Assembly: GCA_020746995.1 (NCBI GenBank)
Contig: JAGPXD010000006.1
Location: 372,001 to 436,000 of the forward strand
Direction of reading: 5' to 3'
DNA: 64,000 nt
Source: Plectosphaerella cucumerina
Taxonomy: Eukaryota > Ascomycota > Sordariomycetes > Glomerellales > Plectosphaerellaceae
A model generated the notes under the pieces. That model was given only the letters and a program-made list of their open reading frames with translations, was not told where the DNA came from and did no database searches. Every line of letters starts with the position of its first letter. Positions within the stretch are counted from its first letter, which is position 1. Made by a program: the position numbers and the translations under genes. Shown in pieces: positions 20,110-31,741 of the stretch.

Positions 20110-23100
20110 ATGTCCGGATATCCTGGCGGAGGTGGCGGCGGCGGTGCCGCCGGTGCCGGTGGAGGAGGCCACGACCAGTACGATGATGGCTACGGCCAAC
20201 AACGGGGTCAGCAGCAAGGCGGTCAAGGCGGCGACTACTACCAGGACAATGACCAGTACTACTACGACAACAACAATGGCTACGATGCGCGCGGCAACGG
20301 TCAGGACCATGGTGGACACAACGGCTACGACAACCGTGGTGGCCAGCAAAACGATGGGTACTATGACGAGTCGTAAGTATTGACTCCTCGTGCAACGTCC
20401 ACGGATCTTGCCTTCAATTGCAACTTGGCTAACATCCGGACCAGCGGTTACTACAACGCCGACCCCAACAACCCGTACCAGCAGGACGGCGGTTACTACG
20501 ATCAGAACGATCAGTACCAGGACGACTACTACAATGGCAACCAGCAGGGCGGCTACTACGACCAGGACTACAACCAGGGCCAGGGCGGTCAGGGCCAGCG
20601 CCGCCAGGGCTCCGAGGATGACTCGGAGACCTTCAGCGATTTCACCATGAGGTCGGACATGGCTCGTGCTACCGACATGGACTACTATGGCCGCGGTGAC
20701 GAGCGCTACAACAGCTACGGCGAGCCCAACGAGGGCGGCCGTGGCTTCAGGCCGCCTTCGTCGCAGATTTCGTACGGCGGCAACCGATCGTCGGGTGCCT
20801 CCACGCCCAACTACGGCATGGACTACACCAACGTTCTCCCCGCCGGCCAGAGGTCTCGCGAGCCGTACCCCGCTTGGACGTCTGATGCCCAGATCCCTCT
20901 GTCCAAGGAGGAGATTGAGGACATCTTCCTCGACCTGACCGCCAAGTTCGGCTTCCAGCGGGACAGCATGCGCAACATGTACGATCACCTCATGACCCTG
21001 CTGGACTCGAGGGCCTCGCGTATGACACCCAACCAGGCGCTGCTCTCGCTGCACGCCGACTACATTGGCGGCGAGAACGCCAACTACCGCAAGTGGTACT
21101 TCGCTGCCCACCTGGACCTGGACGACGCCGTCGGCTTCGCCAACATGAAGGGCAAGGGCTTCCGCCGCAAGGCTAAGAAGAGCAAGAAGGACACCAGGTC
21201 CGAGGAAGAGCAGCTGGCCGAGCTTGAGACCGACAACAGCCTCGACGCTGCCGAGTTCAGGTGGAAGACTCGCATGAACCGCATGTCCCAGCACGACCGC
21301 GTCCGCCAGGTCGCGCTCTACCTCCTCTGCTGGGGCGAGGCCAACCAGGTCCGCTTCATGCCTGAGTGCCTGTGCTTCATCGTCAAGTGCGCCGACGACT
21401 TCTACAACTCCCCCGCCTGCCAGCAGATGGTCGAGCCTGTCGAGGAGTTCACCTTCCTCAACAACGTCATCACCCCACTGTACCAGTTCTGCCGTGACCA
21501 AGGTTACGAGATCCTCGACGGTGTCTACGTCCGTCGCGAGCGCGACCATCGTTCCATCATTGGCTACGACGACTGCAACCAGCTCTTCTGGTACCCCGAG
21601 GGCATCGAGCGCATCGTCCTTGGCGATAAGACTCGCCTCGTCGACCTCACCCCCGCAGAGAGGTATCTCAAGTTCTCCGAGATCAACTGGAAGAAGTGCT
21701 TCTTCAAGACGTACAAGGAGAGCCGATCCTGGTTCCATCTGCTTACTAACTTTAACCGCATCTGGATTATCCACCTGACCATGTTCTGGTTCTACACCTC
21801 GTTCAACGCCCCGACTCTCATCGTCGGATCCGCCTACGAGCAGCAGGTCAACCAGAAGCCCGAACGGTCCAGGTACTTGTCCGTCGTTGCCCTCGGAGGT
21901 GCCCTGGCGTCTCTTATTCAGATCTTCGCCACTCTCGCCGAATGGGCCTACGTCCCTCGCAAGTGGGCGGGCGCTCAGCATCTCACCAAGCGCCTGCTGT
22001 TCCTCATCCTGGTCTTCGTCATCAACCTGGCTCCTGCCGTCTACATCCTCGTGCTGGCAAACATGCTCAACATTGAGAACGAGCAGATCGCCTTCATTCT
22101 CGGCGTCGTTCAGCTCATTGTCGCCATCTTGACGTTCATCTTCTTCGCCGTCATGCCGCTCGGTGGTCTTTTCGGCAGCTACCTGACGAACAAGAACTCC
22201 CGCCGCTACGTCGCCAGCCAGACCTTCACGGCCAGCTGGCCGCGCCTCTCGGGCAACCCCTTGGCCATGTCTTACGGTCTTTGGGCCACCATTTTCGGCA
22301 TCAAGCTCGGCGTTTCGTACTACTACCTGGCACTCTCATTCCGCGACCCCATCCGCTACCTTTCCATCATGGACATCAGGTGCGAGGGTGACAAGCTCTT
22401 CGGAGACATCCTGTGCAAGTACCAGCCTGGCATTCTCCTCGGACTCATGTTCTTCACGGACGTCATCTTCTTCTTCCTCGACACGTACCTGTGGTACGTC
22501 CTGCTGTGCACTCTCTTCTCGATTGCGAGGTCCTTCTACATCGGCTCGTCCATCTTGACCCCGTGGCGCAACATTTTCTCCCGCCTGCCGAAGCGTATTT
22601 ACTCCAAGGTCCTAGCCACGACGGACATGGAAATTAAGTACAAGCCCAAGGTCCTCATCTCTCAGGTCTGGAACGCCATTGTCATCTCCATGTACCGCGA
22701 GCACTTGCTCGCCATCGACCACGTTCAAAGGTTGCTGTATCACCAGGTTCCCTCGGAGCAGGAGGGAAAGAGAACCCTCAGGGCTCCGACTTTCTTCGTG
22801 TCGCAGGAGGACCACTCCTTCCAGACCGAGTTCTTCCCCAAGGACAGCGAGGCCGAGCGTCGCCTCTCCTTCTTCGCGCAGTCTCTCTCGACCCCGATTC
22901 CGGAGCCTCTCCCCGTCGACAACATGCCCACCTTCACTGTTCTGATCCCTCACTACAGCGAGAAGATCCTGCTGTCTCTCCGTGAGATCATCCGCGAAGA
23001 CGACCCCTACTCCCGTGTCACTCTCCTCGAGTACCTCAAGCAGCTCCACCCCCACGAGTGGGACTGCTTCGTCAAGGATACCAAGATTCTCGCCGACGAG

Positions 23101-26100
23101 ACCTCGCAGTTCAACGGCGAGCTCGACACCAAGAACGAGAAGGATGCGGCCAAGAGCAAGATTGACGATCTGCCCTTCTACTGCATTGGTTTCAAGTCTT
23201 CCGCCCCCGAGTACACTCTTCGCACCCGTATCTGGGCCTCTCTTCGCTCCCAGACGCTGTACCGCACCATTTCCGGTTTCATGAACTACAGCCGCGCCAT
23301 CAAGCTCCTCTACCGCGTCGAGAACCCCGAGGTCGTTCAGATGTTTGGCGGCAACTCGGACAAGCTCGAGCGTGAGCTCGAGCGCATGGCCCGTCGCAAG
23401 TTCAAGCTCATTGTTTCCATGCAGCGTTTCGCCAAGTTCAAGAAGGAGGAGATGGAGAACGCCGAGTTCCTCCTCCGTGCCTACCCCGACCTGCAAATCG
23501 CCTATCTCGACGAGGAAGCTCCTCTCAACGAGGGTGACGAGCCCCGCCTGTACTCCGCCCTGATCGATGGTCACTCCGAGGTCATGGAGAACGGCATGAG
23601 ACGCCCCAAGTTCCGCATTCAGCTTTCCGGCAACCCTGTTCTCGGTGACGGAAAGTCTGACAACCAAAACCATGCGATCATCTTCTACCGTGGCGAGTAC
23701 ATCCAGCTCATCGACGCCAACCAGGACAACTACCTCGAGGAGTGCCTCAAGATCCGCAGCGTCCTCGCCGAGTTCGAGGAGCTCAAGACCGACAACGTCT
23801 CACCCTACACGCCCGGCGTCAAGGAGAAGTCCAACTCTCCTGTCGCCATTCTCGGCGCCCGCGAGTACATCTTCTCGGAGAACATTGGCATTCTCGGTGA
23901 CGTTGCCGCTGGCAAGGAACAGACCTTCGGTACTCTCTTCGCACGTACGCTGGCTGAGATTGGCGGCAAGCTTCACTACGGTCACCCCGATTTCCTCAAC
24001 GGTATCTTCATGACGACCCGCGGAGGTGTGTCCAAGGCCCAGAAGGGTCTCCATCTCAACGAGGATATTTACGCCGGCATGAACGCCATTCTCCGCGGTG
24101 GACGCATCAAGCACTGCGAGTACTACCAGTGTGGCAAGGGTCGTGATCTGGGTTTCGGCTCCATTCTCAACTTCACCACCAAGATCGGTACCGGTATGGG
24201 CGAGCAGTTCCTCTCTCGCGAGTACTACTATCTCGGCACTCAGCTTCCTCTCGACCGCTTCCTCTCGTTCTACTATGCTCACGCCGGTTTCCACATCAAC
24301 AACATGTTCATCATGCTGTCGATTCAGATGTTCATGATCTGCCTGCTCAACCTTGGCGCCCTCAGCAACCAGGTCATCGCCTGTGACTACGACCGCAATA
24401 AGCCCATTACGGATGACCTCTTCCCGACAGGCTGCCAAAACGTGGACGCTATCAACGACTGGGTTTACCGCAGTATTCTGTCCATCATCTTCGTCATCTT
24501 CCTCTCCTTCGTACCCCTCGTGGTGCAGGAGCTGACGGAGCGCGGCTTCTGGCGTGCGGTCAAGCGTCTCGCCAAGCAGATCTGCTCTCTTTCGCCCTTC
24601 TTCGAGGTTTTCGTTTGCCAGATTTACGCCAATTCGGTTCAACAAAACTTGTCGTTTGGAGGTGCGCGGTACATCGGTACCGGACGTGGTTTCGCAACTG
24701 CCCGCATTCCTTTCGGTCTTCTCTACTCGCGTTTCGCTGGCCCATCCATCTACTTCGGCGCTCGCCTCCTGATGATGCTCCTGTTCGCCACGGTCACCAT
24801 CTGGCAGGCTGCGCTGACATACTTCTGGATCACTCTCATGGCCTTAGTCATCTCTCCCTTCCTGTACAACCCTCACCAGTTTGCCTGGAGCGATTTCTTC
24901 ATCGACTACCGCGACTACCTGCGCTGGCTCTCTCGCGGCAACTCTCGCAGCCACGGCTCATCATGGATCTCGTTCTGCCGTCTTTCCAGGACTCGCATCA
25001 CCGGTTACAAGAGGAAGGCCCTCGGCGACCCATCCAGCAAGCTGTCGGGTGACGTTCCCAGAGCCGCTATAACCAACCTGTTCTGGGGCGAAATCATGAT
25101 GCCGCTCATTCTTGTGGCCGCCACCGTCATTCCCTTCCTCTTCATCAACGCCCAGACTGGTGTCGCAGGTGACCAGAGGAACAACAGCAGGGACGTTGTC
25201 AAGCCCAACGCCCTGCTGCGCATCGGCATCGTTGCCCTTGCCCCCGTCGCCATCAACGCCGGCATCCTGATGATCTTCTTCTTCATGGCCTGCTTCATGG
25301 GTCCGGTCCTGAGCATGTGCTGCAAGAAGTTCGGAAGTGTTCTCGCCGCCATCGCCCACGCTCTTGCCGTGGTGATGCTTCTGGTCTTCTACCTGGCGCT
25401 CTTCATCCTTGAGGGCTTCAGCTTCAGCAAGACACTTTCAGGCATGATCGCCGTCGTCGCCATCCAGCGGTTTATCTTCAAGCTCATCGTCTCGCTGGCT
25501 CTGACGCGTGAAATCAAGACGGACGAGGCCAACATTGCCTTCTGGACCGGAAAGTGGTACTCGATGGGCTGGGGCACCGTCACTCAGCCCGGCCGCGAGT
25601 TCCTCTGCAAGATCACCGAGCTGAGCATGTTCGCCGCAGACTTTGTTCTTGGCCACATGATTCTCTTCTTCATGCTGCCCGTTGTCATCATTCCCAAGAT
25701 TGACATGGCGCACTCCATGATGCTCTTCTGGCTCCGTCCCAGGTATGTTCCCCTGTCTCAACCTTCTTATTTGCGTCTGTCGCTAATCTAGCTCTCAGTC
25801 GCCAAATTCGCCCTCCGATCTACTCGATGAAGCAGTCCAAGCTGCGGAGGCGCCGTGTCATCCGTTACGCGGTCCTTTACTTCACCCTCTTCGTCGTCTT
25901 CGTCGCCATGATCGCCGGGCCTGTTATTGTCGGCAACCTGGAGCTGTTCCCCGCGAAGCTCTACAAGGACCTCTCCAGCGAGAGCCTCTTCAATCTGGCG
26001 CAGCCCACCGGCCTGTTCCACGATGATACCAGGAACGAGACCAAGACAGGTTTCAACGGACCCGCCGCCTCTTACACTGGTGTTGGCACTGCCACCACAG

Positions 26101-26144
26101 GCGGTGCCGCCCAAACGACTCGCGCCAGCAACCGTCTCTTCTAA
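20110..26144 (+). CDS. FKS1: Beta-1,3-glucan synthase catalytic subunit
   Basis: Plasma-membrane enzyme that polymerises UDP-glucose into beta-1,3-glucan, the main wall polymer and the target of echinocandins. Exons 20110-20372, 20445-25742 and 25799-26144 encode 1968 aa. Introns are 72 and 56 nt. Residues 1 to about 160 are a low-complexity domain rich in Gly, Tyr, Gln, Asn and Asp. A cytosolic N-terminal region, a first group of membrane helices (about 470-730), the large cytosolic glucosyltransferase domain (GT48), and a second group of helices to the C-terminus follow. The drug hot spot 1 reads YLALSFRDP (22324-22350, residues 715-723), with Tyr where yeast has Phe639. Hot spot 2 reads DWVYRSIL (24457-24480). 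The gene lies head-to-tail with LCB1, 621 bp away. Confidence 0.97.
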
Positions 26145-26765
26145 TTACAACGCCCGGTGGCACTGTGCACGATAGGCAGGAGCATACTGGCAGGAGGAGC
26201 TGGCCAGGTGTATGAATGTGGTTTTTGGTCGACTTTTTTCTAGCTGCACAATCGGCCGAAACCTGGTGTTGTGTGCTTATATTTGGGAGGGATCGCTCAT
26301 TGTCGTTTTCTCGTTTTCTTTTGGCAGCAGGAAATCAAATCCGCTGAGGCACATGACTAGAGGACCTGCATAGAATATTGCCGTGATGCCCCGATGAAAT
26401 TGAGGGGATTTATTGTCACCGAGCCGTGTTGCCTGTCGACGTGATGACCTTCGGAGTGAACTTCGAACTGTGTTTAATCGAGGACTGACCAAGGATTGAT
26501 GAGTAAGCCTCAGTTTTTTTTTCCTGCGACGCCTCAGCCCCTGAGTTGCCCGCGGGAGGGCTCCGAGGGATGCAAGATTAAAGGGCCACTAGCGTCCAAG
26601 GTCGCGCAGCGCGTAAGCAGTCGATAACTGGCTGCATTTTGCGACTTCCGGAGGCTCCGTACCATCGACTTCACCTCAAATTCCCATTCAATACGTTTCA
26701 ACAGCCCGACACCCCCTTGATCGACGACTGCTCCGAACGCAACAACCCTACAATCGCTGCCCATC
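26145..26765. other. Intergenic, FKS1 3' end and LCB1 promoter
   Basis: About 620 bp in tandem arrangement. It holds the FKS1 3' untranslated region and then the LCB1 promoter. No gene recognised. Confidence 0.5.
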
Positions 26766-28483
26766 ATGGAGATCGAAGAGGCGCGCGTTCTGGTCGAGGC
26801 ATGGGGTCACTATGTCGCCACTGCTTTCCAAAAGGTGCCCGGATCCGCGGTCATTATTCGATACGTCCAGTCCAGCTACCAGAACGATCCGATCCGCTCG
26901 GCCATTGAGTTGGTGCTGGTCATCTTCTTCATCCGATACCTCCTCGCGCCTTCCTACTCGACGAGCAAGCAGAACTTTGTGAAGCTGCGGGATGATGTAA
27001 GTTACCCTCGTCGGAACCCCTGATGGCTTCGGTGCTGATGCATGGAACAGGAGATTGAAGAGTTGATCGAGGAATGGACTCCGGAGCCCCTCGTGGGTGC
27101 CCGGACGGCCGATGAGCAGAACGAGGCCGAGAAGCTACCCATCATTGCCGGGTGAGTCAATATTAGCAGACAGAAGTTATTAGTAGCCAGAGCTGACAGA
27201 GGATTGTATCCAGGCCCATCGGACCCAAGTCGAAGCTCGTCAACGGACGCACTGTCACGAACCTTGCCACATACAACTTCTACAACTTCAACTCGAACGA
27301 GCAGATCAAGGAGAAGGCGATCCAGACGCTGCGCACCTACGGTGTCGGACCCTGCGGACCACCTCAGTTCTACGGCACCCAGGATGTGCACATGAAGACC
27401 GAGGCGGACATCGCGGCGTACCTGGGCACCGAAAGCTGCATCGTCTACGCACAAGCCTTTTCCACCATCTCCAGCGTCATCCCCGCCTTCTGCAAGCGCG
27501 GCGACATCATCGTCGCCGACCGCGCCGTCAACTACTCGATCCGCAAGGGCCTGGAGATCTCCAGGAGCACCATCCGCTGGTACCAGCACGGCGACATGGA
27601 AGATCTCGAGCGCGTTATCCAGAAGGCGGTCAAGGACCAGGCGGGCAAGAAGCTGACGCGGCGCTTCATCGTGGCCGAGGGCCTCTCGGAGACTACCGGC
27701 GACAGCATCGACCTGCCCAAGCTGGTGGAGCTCAAGGAGAAGTACAAGTTCCGCATCATCCTGGACGAGACGTGGTCGTTTGGCGTGCTGGGCCGCACTG
27801 GACGCGGTCTCACCGAGGCGCAGAACGTAGACCCGACGCAGGTGGACATGATCATCGGCTCGCTGGCGGGGCCGCTGTGCGCGGGCGGCGGCTTCTGCGC
27901 AGGCACCATGGACGTGGTGAGCCACCAGCGCATCTCGGCGGCGTCTTACACCTTCTCGGCGGCGCTGCCGGCCATGCTCGCCGTGGCGGCCAGCGAGACG
28001 CTGAGCATGCTGCAGTCGAACCCGGACATCCTGACTGCGTGCCGCGACAACATCCGCACCATCCGGGCGCAGCTGGACCCGCGCAGCGACTGGGTCACGT
28101 GCACGAGCGTGCCGGAGAATCCCATCATGCTGCTGGCGCTCAAGCCTGAGGTGATCCAGTCGAGGAACCTAACGCTGCCGGAGCAGGAACGGCTCCTGCA
28201 GGAGGTCGTGGACGAGGTGTGTTTCCTTGCAACGTTTCATGCGAAGACTGATTGTACTGACAGGACACAGGCCCTGGCCAACGGCGTGCTCATCACAAAG
28301 TTCAAGACGGCGCCGCTCCTCAAGAGCTCGAGCTCGACTGACGCCAAGTGGACGCCGCAGCCGGCGCTCAAGGTGTGCGTTACCTCGGGCCTGTCCAAGA
28401 AGGAGATGGAGAAGGCGGGCACGACGATTCGTCATGCTATCACCAAGGTCATGACGCGCAAGTCGAGCGCGCGCAATGCGTGA
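26766..28483 (+). CDS. LCB1: Serine palmitoyltransferase subunit 1
   Basis: Non-catalytic partner of LCB2 in the ER enzyme that condenses serine and palmitoyl-CoA, the first step of sphingolipid synthesis. Exons 26766-26996, 27051-27151, 27214-28216 and 28271-28483 encode 515 aa. An N-terminal membrane helix (about residues 47-63) precedes the alpha-oxoamine synthase fold. The YGVGPCGPPQFYGT segment carries the Cys that is mutated in human sensory neuropathy (C133 region). The PLP lysine motif of active relatives is absent: GSLAGPLCAGGGFC stands where LCB2 has a Lys, as expected for LCB1. The third intron (28217-28270, 54 nt) is a multiple of three without a stop, so its retention would add 18 residues. 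Confidence 0.95.
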
Positions 28484-29671
28484 GCTGGTACTGGGGGCGA
28501 TGCGTCCGGGGGACTGATGTATTATACGACGCCTATTTTAGATGGTGGGATGGGATGTGGAGCAGGGGCTCCCTGGGTACATACTAATTGTAATGATTTT
28601 CTTCTGCAGGTGAGCGAAGACTGAGATGTGAAAGTCTGATGTTGTGCCGAGCCTGGGTAGTATTGGGAAATTTAGAGGCAAGTCTTGATGCATTCCGATT
28701 ACTTATTTGCCCAGCTTGAAGATGGGAAATAGGACTGGCGATCTGCAGCATATATCAACAGTCCCCGGATTACTCCAAGACGCCAATGGTCAGGGCGAGA
28801 CATGTTTTCCTCCGAGGCCACGTCGCTGAACACTGACGATGTTGCTAGGGAGGGCGTTGGGCCCAAGGGTGACGTGTGGTCCCTTGACTCTGGCTAGGGA
28901 TATCTGCCATCTCCCACACGACAACCACGGGGAAACAGAGGGACGGGAGAACAGTGACGTGTCGAGCAGGACTGGGACTGGGATTGGGATGGTCATTGTC
29001 CAAGGTCACTTCTGCAACTGATGGCTGAGGAAAATGCAGAGAGGGGCTCGGCAGCGGCAGACACATTCCAGTGCCTGGCGCAGGTCTGGTCCGTCCCGTC
29101 TCTTTCCTCCTGCCTCCTGCCCTTCCCGTCCCTCCGGCCAACGTCGCTGCCGCTGGGAAGGAGCGATCCCACCTGCCCGCGTTCCTGCACTTCCCATACC
29201 TCCCCGGCCATATCCCGTGACCGTGTTTACCTGAACGCGCGCCACGCCAGGCCTCTCTCTCAGGCGACGAAGACGCGGCACCTATCGAAAGGAGGACTCT
29301 GGGAATTCACCTACACGCTCCCCCGCCTCTCCTTTTACTTACACCTACCCTTTTCTCCCCCCCGCGCGTCCTCACCACCACGCTTTCCACCCTCCTCTCC
29401 TCTTCACCTTCTATCTTCTACTTCACCGTGTTACCCTTCTTTCGTTCCGCTCATTCTTTTGTGCCGTATCCTTCATTTTCGGTCAAACCCATTCTTCGAC
29501 TTGTGGTCATCACGATAAAAACGCAACAGGTCGTTCCGTTCCTTTACCTGGACCTGCGCCAACTGACTCTCCTTTTCCTTTTCCTTATTCTTCATCTTCT
29601 TCCTTTCCCTTCGATACTCTCCCTTCCCGCACCGACGCCGCCCTTTGATCGGCCCCTTGCGGCTTGGGATT
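28484..29671. other. Intergenic and leader of the GH17 gene
   Basis: Roughly 1.2 kb. From about 29310 to 29650 the plus strand is an intense C/T tract, a typical promoter/leader of a strongly expressed fungal gene. No other gene recognised. Confidence 0.5.
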
Positions 29672-29799
29672 GTGAGTTAACTTGCCTGCCCCCTCTTAAG
29701 GAAGATTCTGCTTCGGCGGGCAATATCTGTTTGCTTCCTCATCTTTGCGAAACACTTCTCCCAAGTCACCAACATGATGGCTGACGATTCACCTCACAG
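29672..29799 (+). promoter_or_regulatory. Predicted 5'UTR intron of the GH17 gene
   Basis: Donor GTGAGT at 29672, branch-like GCTGAC and acceptor CACAG ending at 29799, 68 nt before the ATG. Splicing would remove two ATG codons near 29774 that would otherwise precede the true start. Inference from splice signals. Confidence 0.45.
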
Positions 29800-29867
29800 C
29801 TGAACCAAGCACGTCCATTCCCTTTCTCACCAAGTAACCTGGGCCGACACTTGTCGCTCCTTTTATC

Positions 29868-31252
29868 ATGAAGACTTTCACCATCTCTATCGCGGCCATG
29901 GCCGTCCTCGGCCTCGCCATGCCAGGCCTGGCTAAGCCGACCGGTGAGCCCCTTCGCCTCAAGGAAGCATAGCTGAGAAGCTCACACCTTTGCGATCAGG
30001 CCCCCTTCGTCGGCCCGAGATTCAGGCCCGCGCGAACATCGTTACTGTCGTCGACCCCTCGGTCGCTGAACCTACCCAGCGCTACCAGATCGTGGCCTAC
30101 GTCGACAAGGACGGTGCTCCCATCCGCAAGGTCACTGAGCTGGTCCATGTCATCCCCGCTGCCACCCCGCCTCCCACTGAGGCTCTTGGCACTCCCGTCG
30201 CCCCTGCTGGCAAGGCTGCCCCCACTGAGGCCCTCGGCACTCCCCTTGCCCCTGCTGGCGAGCCTACTCCTACTGAGGCTCTTGGTTCGCCCCTTGCCCC
30301 CGCCGGAAAGCCTGCTTCTACTACTACCCCTACTGCCTCCGATATTGTCGGCACTCCCATCAATGCCGCTCATGAGACCAACGCCTCTGTTCCCGACAAC
30401 ACCGACATCGGTACTAACATCACCGCTTCGGGAGAATCTGGCTCGTACGGAGGTGGCTCCCTTCACGGCATCGCCTACGCCCCCTACACCGCCACAGGCG
30501 AGTGCAAGAACCAGGCTCAGATTGAGGACGACTTCAACTACTTCAAGGACAAGTACTCCCTGGTCCGCATCTACGGCACAGACTGTGATCAGATCGCCAA
30601 GGTCGTTCCCGCCGCCCAGAAGTTCGGTCTCAAGCTTTTCATGGGCCTCTTTGAGCTCGCCAACATTGAGCAGCAGGTCCAGCACATTGTTGATAGCGTC
30701 AAGAATGACTGGGGTATCGTCGACACCATCAGCGTCGGCAACGAGCTCGTGAACAACGGCCAAGCCCAACTCCCCCATCTCCTCGAATGCCTGAAGCAGA
30801 CAAGGTCTCTTCTCCGCGCTGCCGGCTACAGGGGCCCCGTGGTCATCGTCGATACTTTCGTCGCTGTCCTGGCAAACCCTGTGCTCTGCGACGAGTCGGA
30901 TTACTGCGCCATGAACCTCCACCCCTTCTTCGACGGCGGGATCTCCGCTCCCGACGCCGGAGACTTTGTTGGCAACATGATCTCCGAAGTCAAGCGCAAG
31001 CTGGCCGACAAGTCCCAGCGCATCGTCGTCACTGAGATCGGCTGGCCCTGGAAGGGCTCCAACAACGGCCTTTGCCACCCCGGCCTCAAGGAGCAGCGCC
31101 AGGCCCTCGACTCGATCCGCGATTACTACTCTGGCAACCCTCAGGATGTCATCCTCTTCTCTGGCTTCAACGACCCCTGGAAGCCCGCCGAGGCCTCCAC
31201 CTTCTACGCTGAGCCGTACTGGGGCATCGACGCCAAAAACTCGAACTCCTAG
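29868..31252 (+). CDS. Secreted GH17 beta-1,3-glucanase (SCW4/SCW10-like)
   Basis: Cell-wall glucan hydrolase or transglucosylase. Exons 29868-29943 and 30000-31252 encode 442 aa. A signal peptide (residues 1-22, MKTFTISIAAMAVLG then LAMPGLA) is followed by a Thr/Pro/Ala-rich linker with three tandem TEALGTPLAPAG units (30175-30310). The GH17 barrel starts near residue 155 (GIAYAPYT). The acid/base Glu lies in SVGNELV and the nucleophile Glu in TEIGWPW, both intact. There is no C-terminal GPI signal, since the protein ends soon after the barrel, so it is probably soluble or linked to the wall. The intron is 56 nt, placed between the signal peptide and the mature part. The neighbouring FKS1 makes the polymer this enzyme would remodel. 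Confidence 0.92.
30175..30310 (+). repeat. Three-unit tandem coding repeat in the GH17 linker
   Basis: Three imperfect copies of a 51-nt unit coding for TEALG(T/S)P(V/L)APAG(K/E) followed by three or four variable residues. Most differences between copies are at third codon positions, so the peptide has been kept by selection or the copies are recent. Confidence 0.7.
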
Positions 31253-31741
31253 AGACGAGACACAGCATCCTTACCACATGAGATCCAATCTCGGAAAGAT
31301 GTGCGTTTTGAATGAGCATCCGATGGATATGGTATGCGCTACTGGATATGGTCAGCGGTGTACGTTTTCTCTACACAATGTTTGGGAACGAGCATCCGGA
31401 TGAATATGGCACGCGCGCTACTGGCGAATATCGGCGGTGGTTTTTTCTTGACGCAACCTTTGGGAAGGAAGGGTACGAAGGAATGGCTGGATGATGCGAG
31501 GATCGCCTCGCGATATGGATCGACGACGTGAACGTATGTAGAACTCAGAACTCAATCGAGTGATTCTCTGAGGAGGTCGGCCGTCTGAGCACGTGAGATG
31601 TCGTCGGCGAGTGTCTTCGGGAGATGTTGGAAAAGGCGGGGCAAGCCACATGCAGGATCCCGCGGCATACCTTCCCCGAGTACAAACTTCCCGTCACGGT
31701 TGACCTTCAACAGCCATCAAGTCTTCCAAGTCGCCTTCACG
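31253..31741. other. Intergenic between GH17 and TPR genes
   Basis: About 490 bp. The motif GAGCATCCG followed by GATGAATATGG or GATGGATATGG occurs twice (near 31314 and 31390), a short local duplication of about 30 bp. Nothing else recognised. Confidence 0.45.

Noticed and set aside
19945..21981. 678-codon minus-strand frame over the FKS1 5' half
   Set aside because: Antisense shadow of FKS1, Val/Leu-rich without domains.
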